A DNA stretch of 64,000 nt, taken from Fimenecus sp045594885 (lineage in GTDB: Bacteria > Bacillota > Clostridia > Oscillospirales > Acutalibacteraceae). Positions 7,756-17,045 of this stretch are shown in pieces (the first letter of the stretch is position 1; each line of letters opens with the position of its first letter). Where the stretch lies: contig JAZNZJ010000022.1 of assembly GCA_045594885.1 (NCBI GenBank), positions 1 to 64,000 on the forward strand, given 5' to 3'. The position numbers and the translations under genes were made by a program. The notes beneath the pieces are model-generated. The model was given only the letters and a program-made list of their open reading frames with translations. It had not been told where the DNA came from and did not search any database.

Positions 7756-8795
7756 TACGTATCACCATCTTTTCGCTTAGAAGCTCTCAATTGACCGCAG
7801 GAAGCATTTATGTCACTGCCAAGGGTTCTGCGAACAGTAGCAGTTATCCCCCTTGATGACAGTATTTCAATAAATTTCTTCTGTCTATCAACTGAACTTT
7901 TTTTATAACTTGTTTCTCTCACATTATTAATGGGAATTAAATTAACATGCGCTAAAATACCTTTCAATTTAGTTGCAAGTTCAATAGCACACTCATCGCT
8001 GTCATTTATTCCGTCAATCATCGCATATTCAAAAGAAATACGCCTACCTGTTTTATCAGCATAATATTTACAGGCATCAAGTAAAGTGTCAATATCGTAC
8101 TTTTTGTTAATTGGCATTGATTTTGAACGAATTAAATCGTTGGGAGCATGAAGAGAAACTGATAAAGTAAGCCCTAGTTTATTCTCAGCCAATTCATATA
8201 TTTTAGGTACAATACCGCAAGTTGATAATGAAATATGCCGCATACTCATATTTTGACCTTTTTCATCAGTGATAAGGCTTAGCATTCGCATAACATTGTT
8301 ATAGTTATCAAGCGGTTCACCAGTTCCCATAAGAACAAGGTGATTTATTTTAATATTCAACTCATTTTGAGCAGTATATATTTCAGAAAGCATCTCACCT
8401 GCTGTCAAATTACGTACAAAACCACCAATTGCGGAAGCACAAAAAGTGCAACCCATTTTACAACCAACTTGAGTTGAAATGCATATTGAATAACCATATT
8501 TATATTTCATAACAACACTTTCAACGTATTCACCATCAGAAAGCGTGAATAGAAATTTAACGGTATCATCAATTTTTGACACTAATTTTGTGTTTACAAT
8601 GCAATTATTTAATGAAAAATGTTTAGAAAGTTTCAGTCGCATATCTTTTGAAATATTAGTCATCTCATCAAAAGACATTACACATTTTTCATGTAACCAC
8701 GAAAATATCTGTTTAGCTCTAAAAGATTGAAAACCAATCGCAGATAATTCTTTATTCAGTTCTTCAAAACTTAATGAGCGAATATCGATGGGCAT
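7755..8795 (-). CDS. rlmN: Dual-specificity 23S rRNA/tRNA adenine C2-methyltransferase RlmN
   Basis: This 346-residue radical-SAM enzyme methylates A2503 of 23S rRNA and A37 of some tRNAs. The [4Fe-4S] motif is CKMGCTFCAS (CxxxCxxC). MGTGEPLDNY lies in the SAM-binding region, and the C-terminal SCGQL contains the Cys that forms the methyl-transfer intermediate. The N-terminal HhH-like accessory region is present. The start at ATG 8795 has AAAGGA upstream inside the 3' end of rsmB. Lengths and motifs favour RlmN over Cfr. Confidence 0.95.
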   Translation of the reverse strand: MPIDIRSLSFEELNKELSAIGFQSFRAKQIFSWLHEKCVMSFDEMTNISKDMRLKLSKHFSLNNCIVNTKLVSKIDDTVKFLFTLSDGEYVESVVMKYKYGYSICISTQVGCKMGCTFCASAIGGFVRNLTAGEMLSEIYTAQNELNIKINHLVLMGTGEPLDNYNNVMRMLSLITDEKGQNMSMRHISLSTCGIVPKIYELAENKLGLTLSVSLHAPNDLIRSKSMPINKKYDIDTLLDACKYYADKTGRRISFEYAMIDGINDSDECAIELATKLKGILAHVNLIPINNVRETSYKKSSVDRQKKFIEILSSRGITATVRRTLGSDINASCGQLRASKRKDGDT

Positions 8796-8799
8796 AAAT

Positions 8800-10083
8800 T
8801 CAATCCTTTATAAACTTAGCAAGAAAAAAACCGTCAGTACCATTGTTATGTGGCATTAAAGTCATATAGCCATCTTCATCGCTAAGTAAAACCTTTTTAA
8901 AATCTCTATTTTCTTCTAAAAATCTGTCGCATATTGCTTGATTTTCTGCTTTATTTAAAGAACAAGTTGAATAGACAATAACACCCTTATTCTTCAAATA
9001 TTTAGCTGAACAATTTAAAATATTGTACTGCAAATCACATAATTTGTCAACAAATCCCAGATCCTTATACTTAATCTCGGGTTTTCTTCTAATAACTCCA
9101 AGACCACTACAGGGTACATCACAGAGAATTCTGTCAGCCTTTGGTAATTTATCATTAAAAACTGAAGAATCGTTAACTTTTGCCTCAATAATTTCAACAC
9201 CTAATTTTTCAGCATTTTTACTGATGAGGTTAACTCTGTGTTCATATAAATCAAAGGCATAAATTTTACCTCTATTTTTCATTTTTTCAGCAATTGTAAA
9301 TGATTTACCGCCGGGTGCAGAGCATACGTCAAAGACAATATCATCAGGTTGAGGGTCAAGGTTTTTAATGCAAATCTGTGAGGCAAAATCCTGCACATGA
9401 AATAGCCCTTGTCTATATGCATTTGTTTCAAAGACCGTACCACTTTTAATTATTATTGCATCTTCAATAATTTCTGATTTTTCAGCAATGACGTTTTCAG
9501 TTTTAAATAAATCAATTAAATCATCAACAGTCGTTTTGAGTGTATTAACACGAATAACCAGTGGTACAGCTCCTATTGATGCACTTAAAAGATTTTTAGT
9601 GTTGTCATAACCATAATCATTAATAAAATGCTTAACCAAATCATATGGGCAAGAAAATTCAATGCTAAAATTATAAATTCTATCATCGGTATTAGGCATT
9701 TCAATATGGGTTGATGATACTTTTCTTAATACCGAATTAACTAAACCTGCTGAATACGCACAATTAACTTTTTTAACCAACTTTACAGACTCGTTTACTG
9801 CAGCAGATACAGGAACTTTATCCATAAACTTAATTTGATAAATTCCCATCCTCAAAATAGTAAGTACCTGTGGGTTTAATTTTTTTAGGGGCTGTGACAA
9901 AAACTTTTCAAGTATGTAATCGAGTGTTATTTTGCGTTCAATAACACCATATACTAATGAACATACAAATGGGGCAGATACAACCTCATTTTCTTTAAGT
10001 ACTGTATCTACCGCAATATTCGAATATGCTTTATCACGTTCAATTTTATTTAGAATTTTAAAAGCAATATATCTGTCATTCAT
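8800..10083 (-). CDS. rsmB: 16S rRNA (cytosine-967-C5)-methyltransferase RsmB
   Basis: The 427-residue protein has an N-terminal NusB-like RNA-binding domain (about 1-140) and a C-terminal Rossmann methyltransferase. Motif VCSAPGGKSFTIAE binds SAM, DVPCSGLG holds one catalytic Cys and YSTCSLNKAENQ the second. It modifies C967 of 16S rRNA. It lies 3 bp after the upstream peptidase gene and 4 bp before rlmN, in the conserved translation-factor cluster. Confidence 0.95.
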   Translation of the reverse strand: MNDRYIAFKILNKIERDKAYSNIAVDTVLKENEVVSAPFVCSLVYGVIERKITLDYILEKFLSQPLKKLNPQVLTILRMGIYQIKFMDKVPVSAAVNESVKLVKKVNCAYSAGLVNSVLRKVSSTHIEMPNTDDRIYNFSIEFSCPYDLVKHFINDYGYDNTKNLLSASIGAVPLVIRVNTLKTTVDDLIDLFKTENVIAEKSEIIEDAIIIKSGTVFETNAYRQGLFHVQDFASQICIKNLDPQPDDIVFDVCSAPGGKSFTIAEKMKNRGKIYAFDLYEHRVNLISKNAEKLGVEIIEAKVNDSSVFNDKLPKADRILCDVPCSGLGVIRRKPEIKYKDLGFVDKLCDLQYNILNCSAKYLKNKGVIVYSTCSLNKAENQAICDRFLEENRDFKKVLLSDEDGYMTLMPHNNGTDGFFLAKFIKD

Positions 10084-10086
10084 AAG

Positions 10087-10788
10087 CTATTTACGTCTTC
10101 TTGTTGTCAAAATTAATCTAATAAGGTTTGCAACACTTACTGCTAAAGCGGCAACGTAAGTCATCGCAGCGGCAGTAAGGACTTTTTTTGCACCAACCTT
10201 TTCATCACTATCAAGTAAATCAACTTCACTAATTACTTTTAATGCACGTGAACTTGCGTTAAATTCTACGGGCAAAGTTACAAGTTGAAAAAGAACTGCA
10301 AAAGAGAAAAAAACAATACCAAAAATTGCAAGTGGTTCAAAATTGAGGAAAAACCCGATTATCGCAAGTGGAAAACCCAGCCTTGAGCCCAATGATGCAA
10401 CGGGAAAAATTGTGTTTCTTGCTTTAATTGGGAAATAACTCTGTGCATATTGAGCCGCATGACCTGCTTCGTGACAGGCAACACCAATTGCGGCTACAGA
10501 AGTGGAATTATAAACATTATCTGAAAGTCGAATAACATTTGTCTTAGGGTCGTAATGGTCAGTAAGATTGCCCGATACTCGCTCGATTCTAACATTATCA
10601 ATTCCGTAATATCTCAATATTTCCTGTGCTGCCCTTGCACCTGAAATTCCTCTCTGTGATAAAACAGTAGAATACTTTTTAAACAAAGAATTTACTCTTG
10701 CTGATGCAATCATAGAAAAAACTAAAACAGGCAAAACAAGTATAATATAGTAATAATTTGATAAATAGTAATATGAAAAATAATTCAT
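10087..10788 (-). CDS. Membrane zinc metallopeptidase, YugP/Zn_peptidase_2 family
   Basis: The 233-residue protein starts with a transmembrane helix (YYYIILVLPVLVFSMIASA). It then carries the gluzincin motif HEAGHAAQY with a likely zinc site, and has further hydrophobic segments at about 145-185 and near residues 210-230. The family is neutral zinc metallopeptidase PF04298, with B. subtilis YugP as the known member; its substrate is not established. It is inserted between fmt and rsmB with 3-bp gaps on both sides, so it is translated as part of the translation-factor operon. That position is common in clostridia. Confidence 0.85.
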   Translation of the reverse strand: MNYFSYYYLSNYYYIILVLPVLVFSMIASARVNSLFKKYSTVLSQRGISGARAAQEILRYYGIDNVRIERVSGNLTDHYDPKTNVIRLSDNVYNSTSVAAIGVACHEAGHAAQYAQSYFPIKARNTIFPVASLGSRLGFPLAIIGFFLNFEPLAIFGIVFFSFAVLFQLVTLPVEFNASSRALKVISEVDLLDSDEKVGAKKVLTAAAMTYVAALAVSVANLIRLILTTRRRK

Positions 10789-10791
10789 ATG

Positions 10792-11724
10792 TCACACTCC
10801 TGCAATAATACCTCGTTCAATTCGTTGACCTCTTAAAAAGCTTGAAGTATCCATTTTTTTCTTGCCCTCTGCTTGGATTTCAAGAATTTCAATACATTTA
10901 CCGTCGCCACATAATATGACAAGTCTGTTATTATTATCAACAATTTCACCGGGATTTCCCGTAAAAGTTTCTTCCAAAATTCTTGATTTATGGATTTTAA
11001 ATTTTTTGCCATTTATTGTCATTGTTGCAATTGGCCAAGAATACAAACCTCTGATTTTATTGTGAACTTCTAATGCAGATTTGGAAAAATCAATCGGACA
11101 AAGTGCTTTTGTAATTATTGGAGCATAATTTGAAAGATTATCCTCTTGCTTTTCAGGATGCAAATCATTATTTTTTAAAGCATCAACTGTTTCAATAAGA
11201 ACTTGAGCACCTAATAGTGAAAGTTCATCAAAAAGTTCCTCGGCAGTAATATCTTTATCTATTGCAATGGCCTTTTTTATTAACATATCACCCGTATCAA
11301 GACCAACATCCATCTGCATAGATGTTACACCGGTTTCCGTTTCACCGTTGAGAATACTCCATTGAATTGGCGCAGCACCACGAAGTTTTGGTAATAATGA
11401 TGCATGAATATTAATACAACCATATTTAACACTTTCGAGAATTTCCTTGGGAAGTATTTTGCCAAATGCAACAACAATAATCAGCTCTGCTTTAAGAGAA
11501 TTAATTATTTCTAATGCTTCGCCGTTACGCATTGAGTTTGGCTGAAAAACAGGAATATTATTTTCAAGAGCACATACTTTTACCGGCGGAGGTGTTAACT
11601 CATAACCTCTCCCCTTTGGCTTGTCGGGTTGTGTAAAAACACCAACAACATTATTTTCGCTATTTATGAGAGCTTTTAAACAAGGAACAGCAAAATCAGG
11701 TGTTCCCATAAAAATTATACGCAT
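10792..11724 (-). CDS. fmt: Methionyl-tRNA formyltransferase
   Basis: The 310-residue enzyme formylates the initiator Met-tRNA using 10-formyl-tetrahydrofolate. MGTPDFAVPCL opens the formyltransferase fold. INIHASLLPKLRGAAPIQW contains the catalytic Asn and His, and MDVGLDTGDML the catalytic Asp. The C-terminal OB-like tRNA-binding domain follows from about residue 205. It lies 7 bp downstream of def, so the enzymes that add and remove the formyl group are co-made. Confidence 0.96.
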   Translation of the reverse strand: MRIIFMGTPDFAVPCLKALINSENNVVGVFTQPDKPKGRGYELTPPPVKVCALENNIPVFQPNSMRNGEALEIINSLKAELIIVVAFGKILPKEILESVKYGCINIHASLLPKLRGAAPIQWSILNGETETGVTSMQMDVGLDTGDMLIKKAIAIDKDITAEELFDELSLLGAQVLIETVDALKNNDLHPEKQEDNLSNYAPIITKALCPIDFSKSALEVHNKIRGLYSWPIATMTINGKKFKIHKSRILEETFTGNPGEIVDNNNRLVILCGDGKCIEILEIQAEGKKKMDTSSFLRGQRIERGIIAGV

Positions 11725-11731
11725 AAAATCA

Positions 11732-12205
11732 CTAATTTCCTTTTGTGTTTTTTTCTATTTCTTCTTTACTTGCTAATTTATCGGTATAGATTATTCCGTC
11801 AAGATGGTCAATTTCGTGACAAAAAGCCTTTGCTTTTAATTCTGTTCCTTTATAAACACACCAGTTACCGTTTCTGTTTTGTGCTTTTACTTTTACATTC
11901 ATTGGGCGAATTGTGTAACCTTGTTTTCCGGGAAGTGACAGGCAACCTTCAACACCAACTTGTTTTCCTTCTTCCTCAATAATTTCAGGATTAACAAGTT
12001 CAATTAATCCGTCACCAACATCAATAACAACAACTCTGCGAAGAATTCCAACCTGTACTGCGGCAAGGCCAACCCCTTCTGCCTGATACATAGTTTCTTT
12101 CATATCGTCAAGCAAATCCCATAATTTTTCGTCAAAATTTTCTACAATTCTGCTCTTTTTTCTTAATATTGCATCTTCTTCGGTTCTTATTTTTCTGATT
12201 GCCAT
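11732..12205 (-). CDS. def: Peptide deformylase
   Basis: The 157-residue metalloenzyme removes the formyl group from nascent proteins. Motif 2 (EGCLSLPG, metal Cys) and motif 3 (HEIDHLDGI, two metal His and catalytic Glu) are intact. Motif 1 reads GVGLAAVQVG (residues 44-53), with Val where GxGLAAPQ normally has Pro. It is of usual short type-1 length. The gene is 9 bp downstream of priA and upstream of fmt. Confidence 0.95.
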   Translation of the reverse strand: MAIRKIRTEEDAILRKKSRIVENFDEKLWDLLDDMKETMYQAEGVGLAAVQVGILRRVVVIDVGDGLIELVNPEIIEEEGKQVGVEGCLSLPGKQGYTIRPMNVKVKAQNRNGNWCVYKGTELKAKAFCHEIDHLDGIIYTDKLASKEEIEKNTKGN

Positions 12206-12214
12206 TTCATTTCC

Positions 12215-14668
12215 TCACATTGTATTTTCAGGGTTAATGTCAGCATATACTGTGACATCACTGAATTGATTATTTTTTGAGAATGATTTTAATAAATTCT
12301 CAATCATTGCTCGAAATCTTTTACTATTTTTACATTTAACTATTATTCGGTTTCTGAACTTACCACCAATTTTTGCTACTCGAGGTGTAACAGGTCCCAA
12401 AACAATAATATTTACATCTTTATATTCACTACTGTGCAGTTTTTTAAGCTCACTTAAAAAAGCTAATGAACAATTGTTAACAGAAAACTCTTTTTCAGAG
12501 GTAAATCCAATTACACAAATATCACAATAAGGCGGATATATCATTTCTTTTCTAATTGGTATTTCCAAATTATAAAATGATTTATAATCTTGAGATTTAG
12601 CAAGAGTAATAATCTCGCTTTCTGGAAAAGAAGTTTGAATATATGCCTTACCCGGTGAAGAACCTCGACCGCTTCGTCCGACAACTTGAGTTATTAAATC
12701 AAAAGCACGTTCACCGCTTTTAAAATCATCATTAAAAAGCATTTGGTCAACGCTCAAAACACCAACAAGAGTAACATTGGGAAAATTCAGCCCTTTTGCA
12801 ACCATCTGTGTGCCAATAAGAATGTCATATTCACCTTTAGCAAAACTACCAAATTTCTCTTCATAAGAAAAACGTGATGATGTTGTATCTGTATCCATAC
12901 GGAGAATTTGTGCCTCAGGTACTATCATTTGTAATTCTTCTTCAAGTTTCTGTGTGCCTGTTCCCGAGAAATTAACAGATTCAGTATTGCAATGGTTACA
13001 CATTTTACTATATGGAACTGAATATCCACAATAGTGACACATCAATCGACCATTTTTTATATGATATGTCAAAGATATACTGCAATTTGGACAAGTCATT
13101 ACAGTTCCGCACTCGCTACAAGAAGCAAATGTATTGTACCCTCTTCTATTCAAAAGCAATATAGTTTGATTATGATTTTCATAGTTTTCACGAATTTCAC
13201 CAGCAAGTTTCTTACTGATATTTTCAAGAACCATATCGCTTTGATAAGTTGTATCGATTATCTCAACGTCGGGCAATACGGAATTACCGTATCTATTGGA
13301 AAGTTCAAATAAATCATATGCACCATTTGAAGCTTTAGTATATGTATCAATCGACGGAGTTGCAGAAGATAACACAAGCAAACCATTATGGTATTTAGTT
13401 CTAAAAGCAGCTACTTCGTGAGCATGATAACGTGGCGACATTTCAGATTTATAAGTATGTTCCTGCTCCTCGTCAATAATAATGAGTCCAATTTTTTCAA
13501 ACGGAGCAAAAATTGCTGAACGTGTACCAATGGCTATCTGTGCCTCGCCTCTTTTCACTTTTTTCCATTCATCGAGTCGCTGACCTAATGAAAGAGCACT
13601 ATGAAAAACTGCTACCTTTGAACCATAACGTTCATAAAACAATGAAAGCATTTGAGGAGTAAGAGATATTTCAGGAATCAACACAATAATACCTTTATCC
13701 GTTTTAATTGCTTCATCAATAAGCTTCAAATAAACTTGTGTCTTGCCGCTACCTGTTACTCCATAGAGCAGAGCACCACGTGGATTGTTGTCATAAAATA
13801 AATCTAACATTCCTTTATATGCATCATTTTGTTCTTCAGAAAGTAATATTTCGGTATTATTATAAGCATCTACACTTTCGTAAGGTGCTCTGTAAATCTC
13901 ATCGTCGTAAGTTTTAACTATACCCTTACTCTCTAAAGCAAGTATAACTGCTGATGAATAACCTGTAAAATAGCACAATTCTTTTACAGAGGCAGTACCA
14001 ATATCAAATAATAGTTTAACAATATCACTTTGTTTTTTAGTAAGTTTCTCTGCAGTACTACTATTTAAAAACTCATTAGATAAACAAACCATTTTAATGG
14101 TAGCATCGCCAATGCGACGACGCGTATCGACATTTTTTAACAAGATGCCCGCATCGACCATTTTATCGAGTATTTGTTGATTCTTTTTCAATCCACAAGC
14201 AGAAATTATGGATTCACTTTTCGTAAATTGATTTTTATTCAGTAAATAAGAATAAATCTCTATTTCTATATCATTTGTAATTTCACCTTTAAAATCAGGA
14301 TTAACTGCATAAAGAACACTAATACTCATTGAAAACCCCAAAGGTAAAAACAACTTACATGCCTCAAAATATGTGCAAAATGTTTGCTCACGGATAAAAT
14401 TAGCCGTTAAAAGCATTTCACGAGTTAATATAGGTTCATCATCTAACACAGAATCAATTTTTTTAAGCTTTTTCTCATTTTTTTCAATCTCTTTTACAGA
14501 AAAAACCATACCTACTCGCTTTTTTGATGAATTTCCGAATGGTACAAGAACTCTTTTACCAGCACAAATTTCAAGCATTAAATTAAGAGGTACAGAATAA
14601 TCAAACAACATATCAAAAGAATATGCTGTATTTTCAACAGCAATCTTTGCAACCGTTATTAGTCCCAT
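12215..14668 (-). CDS. priA: Primosomal protein N' (PriA helicase)
   Basis: The 817-residue superfamily-2 helicase restarts stalled replication forks. The N-terminal 3'-DNA-binding and winged-helix regions span about 1-230. Walker A is GVTGSGKTQVYL, Walker B IIDEEQEHTYK, and motif VI VVGRSGRGSSPG. Between them are eight Cys of the two zinc sites (CSECG, CPNC, CHYCG, CNHC). ATG 14668 follows AAGGGGG. coaBC, which separates rpoZ and priA in B. subtilis, is absent. Confidence 0.96.
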   Translation of the reverse strand: MGLITVAKIAVENTAYSFDMLFDYSVPLNLMLEICAGKRVLVPFGNSSKKRVGMVFSVKEIEKNEKKLKKIDSVLDDEPILTREMLLTANFIREQTFCTYFEACKLFLPLGFSMSISVLYAVNPDFKGEITNDIEIEIYSYLLNKNQFTKSESIISACGLKKNQQILDKMVDAGILLKNVDTRRRIGDATIKMVCLSNEFLNSSTAEKLTKKQSDIVKLLFDIGTASVKELCYFTGYSSAVILALESKGIVKTYDDEIYRAPYESVDAYNNTEILLSEEQNDAYKGMLDLFYDNNPRGALLYGVTGSGKTQVYLKLIDEAIKTDKGIIVLIPEISLTPQMLSLFYERYGSKVAVFHSALSLGQRLDEWKKVKRGEAQIAIGTRSAIFAPFEKIGLIIIDEEQEHTYKSEMSPRYHAHEVAAFRTKYHNGLLVLSSATPSIDTYTKASNGAYDLFELSNRYGNSVLPDVEIIDTTYQSDMVLENISKKLAGEIRENYENHNQTILLLNRRGYNTFASCSECGTVMTCPNCSISLTYHIKNGRLMCHYCGYSVPYSKMCNHCNTESVNFSGTGTQKLEEELQMIVPEAQILRMDTDTTSSRFSYEEKFGSFAKGEYDILIGTQMVAKGLNFPNVTLVGVLSVDQMLFNDDFKSGERAFDLITQVVGRSGRGSSPGKAYIQTSFPESEIITLAKSQDYKSFYNLEIPIRKEMIYPPYCDICVIGFTSEKEFSVNNCSLAFLSELKKLHSSEYKDVNIIVLGPVTPRVAKIGGKFRNRIIVKCKNSKRFRAMIENLLKSFSKNNQFSDVTVYADINPENTM

Positions 14669-14703
14669 ACTCTGCCCCCTTTTTTACATTTAATTATTAA
14701 CTT

Positions 14704-14913
14704 TTAAATATTTCTTATTTCTTCAGGTTCAACAACCTCATAAACACCGGTAATGATTTCATCAAGAGCAATGCTTACAGGTTTATCTTTAAGAATTTCA
14801 TTGTTTTCTTGTGCATCTGTTGCTATTTCTCTCGCTCTTTTTGCTACTGCAGTAACAAGTGAGTATCGGCTTGTATTGTTTTTAAGCACATTTCTTAAAT
14901 CTGGATTAAACAT
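14704..14913 (-). CDS. rpoZ: RNA polymerase omega subunit
   Basis: The 69-residue protein contains the conserved core NTSRYSLVTAVAKRAREI, which folds around the beta-prime C terminus, followed by a short acidic tail. It stabilises RNA polymerase assembly. It lies between gmk and priA as in other Firmicutes. Confidence 0.93.
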   Translation of the reverse strand: MFNPDLRNVLKNNTSRYSLVTAVAKRAREIATDAQENNEILKDKPVSIALDEIITGVYEVVEPEEIRNI

Positions 14914-14951
14914 AATATAACCTCGCTTATATAAAATAGACTTATGTAAAA

Positions 14952-15512
14952 TTAAAGAGAATGAAGTATTGATAAAACTTTTTCAACAGCATTGTCAACT
15001 TCATCATTAACGACATTATAATCGTAATTAACACTTCTCTTAATTTCATTTTTTGCAATATCTAGACGACGCTCAATATCGGCATCGTCTTCCGTTCCTC
15101 TTGAACGCAATCTTTTTTCAAGTTCTTCAATTGACGGTGGTAAAATAAATATTCCGACAGAATCCGGATATATTTCTTTAATCTTACTTGCGCCCTGAAC
15201 CTCAATTTTTAAAATAACAATTTTGTTTTCTGAAAGCCATTTATCAATGGGCGCTTTCGGCGTTCCATACAAATTTTCACCATATTGTGCAAATTCAAGG
15301 AATTCACCATTGTTAATCATATTTTTAAAATCAGACGATGATATGAAATAATAATCTACACCGTTACATTCATTATCTCTTATTTCTCTTGTTGTTAATG
15401 AAACTGACTTTTTAAGAGTTTTATCCTTTTTTAATACAATATCTAAAATTGTATCTTTACCCACACCTGATGGACCGGAAAACAAAACTAAAGTACCTTT
15501 ATTATTCTCCAT
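14952..15512 (-). CDS. gmk: Guanylate kinase
   Basis: The 186-residue enzyme converts GMP to GDP. The P-loop is GPSGVGKDT, and TTREIRDNECNGVDYYF is the GMP-binding region. ILPPSIEELEKRLRSRGT is the lid/adenine side. I place the start at ATG 15512 because GAGGGTG is 7 nt upstream; an in-frame upstream codon (15536) has no good ribosome site. The gene overlaps the end of remA by 11 bp, and the ribosome site lies within remA. Confidence 0.95.
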   Translation of the reverse strand: MENNKGTLVLFSGPSGVGKDTILDIVLKKDKTLKKSVSLTTREIRDNECNGVDYYFISSSDFKNMINNGEFLEFAQYGENLYGTPKAPIDKWLSENKIVILKIEVQGASKIKEIYPDSVGIFILPPSIEELEKRLRSRGTEDDADIERRLDIAKNEIKRSVNYDYNVVNDEVDNAVEKVLSILHSL

Positions 15513-15759
15513 ATAATTCACCCTCATCCGAATCAACTCTGCTAAGTATTGTTTCTGCTTTTAGATAAGATGCAACAATATGGTCACTATCCATAATAAT
15601 AACCGCCTGTGTTTTTCTTCCTTGAGTTGCGTCAATAAGCATATGATTTTCTTTCGCTTTAGCAACCATTCTCTTTATAGGAGCAGAATCAGTTGAAACA
15701 ACCGCAATTACTCTGTCAGCATTTACCGCATTACCAAAACCCACATTTATAAGCTTCAT
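15502..15759 (-). CDS. remA: RemA-family DNA-binding regulator (DUF370)
   Basis: The 85-residue protein matches RemA/YlzA (MKLINVGFGN, IKRMVAKAKENHMLIDATQGRK, VIIMDSDHIVAS). In B. subtilis RemA forms rings that wrap DNA and activates biofilm-matrix and osmoprotection genes. It keeps its conserved position between yicC/yloC and gmk. The target genes in this organism are unknown. Confidence 0.93.
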   Translation of the reverse strand: MKLINVGFGNAVNADRVIAVVSTDSAPIKRMVAKAKENHMLIDATQGRKTQAVIIMDSDHIVASYLKAETILSRVDSDEGELYGE

Positions 15760-15768
15760 TAGAAATCC

Positions 15769-16653
15769 TCACTCAATGTTTTGAATCTGTTCACGAATTT
15801 TCTCAATTTCAGATTTGATGTCAATTACGTTACGTGCAATTGTGACGTCTTGAGCTTTTGAGCCAATTGTATTGGCTTCTCTGTTCATTTCCTGAACAAG
15901 AAAATCAATTTTTCTACCTATTGATTCCGTACTGTCCATAAACTGTCTTAACTGGTCAATGTGACTGCGTAATCTTACAGTTTCTTCTGCAACGGCAACC
16001 TTATCGGCAAATATTGCACATTCGGTCAACAAACGTTGTTCATCAATCTGAACATTCGACAAGTACTCATTGATTCTTGATAATAATTTATCATTATATT
16101 CTTTAACAGTTTCCGGTGAACGAATTTCAATTTCTTTAACTTTTGATAAGATTATATCAATTCTTGAAAGTACATCATTTTTTAATTTTTCGCCCTCATC
16201 CTGACGCATTTCAATGAATTTTGTAACTGCAGTTTCAGCAACGGTTTTTACTGCATTCCAAATTTTCTCTTCATCCGCTTCAGTTTTATGAACCGTGAAT
16301 ATATCATTGTATCTCGCAAGTGAAGATAATGCCAAGTCATCACGCAAATTTAATTCGTTTCTTTCTGCAAGTTCTTTTAATGCTGAAAGATATGACGATG
16401 CTAAAGAATGATTTACTAAAATTTCTACATTATCATCTTCTAGATTTTCAACCGATACATAGCACTCAACCTTACCTCTTGACACACGAGAAGCAACATA
16501 AGATTTAAGTTTTTCTTCTAAAAAGCCATAATTTCGTGGTACACGTGAATTAAATTCAAAATATCTGTGATTAACACTTTTAAGTTCTACTGTGATACTG
16601 ATTGAATCAATTGTGTCCTGTGCTCGACCATAACCGGTCATACTTTTAATCAT
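15769..16653 (-). CDS. yloC: YicC/YloC-family endoribonuclease
   Basis: The 294-residue protein begins MIKSMTGYGRA, the family signature. It ends with the DUF1732 segment (IGRKIDFLVQEMNREANTIGSKA, shared by YicC proteins). E. coli YicC is an oligomeric RNase that acts on sRNA. ATG 16653 is chosen because GGAG lies 8 nt upstream; the earlier in-frame GTG sits inside that ribosome site. It opens the B. subtilis-like yloC-remA-gmk block. Confidence 0.92.
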   Translation of the reverse strand: MIKSMTGYGRAQDTIDSISITVELKSVNHRYFEFNSRVPRNYGFLEEKLKSYVASRVSRGKVECYVSVENLEDDNVEILVNHSLASSYLSALKELAERNELNLRDDLALSSLARYNDIFTVHKTEADEEKIWNAVKTVAETAVTKFIEMRQDEGEKLKNDVLSRIDIILSKVKEIEIRSPETVKEYNDKLLSRINEYLSNVQIDEQRLLTECAIFADKVAVAEETVRLRSHIDQLRQFMDSTESIGRKIDFLVQEMNREANTIGSKAQDVTIARNVIDIKSEIEKIREQIQNIE

Positions 16654-16670
16654 TATTTTCACTCCAAATA

Positions 16671-17045
16671 TTATTTACAACAGTTACCCTTTAAAAGCGT
16701 TGGAATGTCGCCACTATAAGTACCGTTATTTAATTCAAATCCTAAAAATTCAAGAATATCATGAATTTTTGATAAAGAACAATTTGCATAATAAGCATTT
16801 CTGTTAGCAGAAAAATTAAGCGCAGCACGAACAAACCCCTCGGTAAGAAGTTTGTCAGAATAATCACACTCTAAATCTAAAATGTAACAATTAAAGTTAC
16901 TTACTTTTACTAAACATTTTCCTACTGTTTCAGAATTCTCGTTTATGCCAATATACATTCCATAAGTGCAATCACTTTCAATTATTTCCAAGGAAAACTC
17001 TTTAGATATTACATCAATATCTACTATCGGTTTATAAAATATCAT
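16671..17045 (-). CDS. Small conserved protein, possibly GNAT-like acetyltransferase fold
   Basis: The 124-residue protein has alternating strands and helices. The second half (YILDLECDYSDKLLTEG, VRAALNFSANRNAYYANC, ILEFLGFE) is reminiscent of the C-terminal half of GNAT proteins. No clear acetyl-CoA loop (Q/RxxGxG/A) is visible, so catalytic activity is doubtful. It begins right at the stop of rluB and is 17 bp before yloC, so it is an operon member. The function is not recognised with confidence. Confidence 0.6.
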   Translation of the reverse strand: MIFYKPIVDIDVISKEFSLEIIESDCTYGMYIGINENSETVGKCLVKVSNFNCYILDLECDYSDKLLTEGFVRAALNFSANRNAYYANCSLSKIHDILEFLGFELNNGTYSGDIPTLLKGNCCK

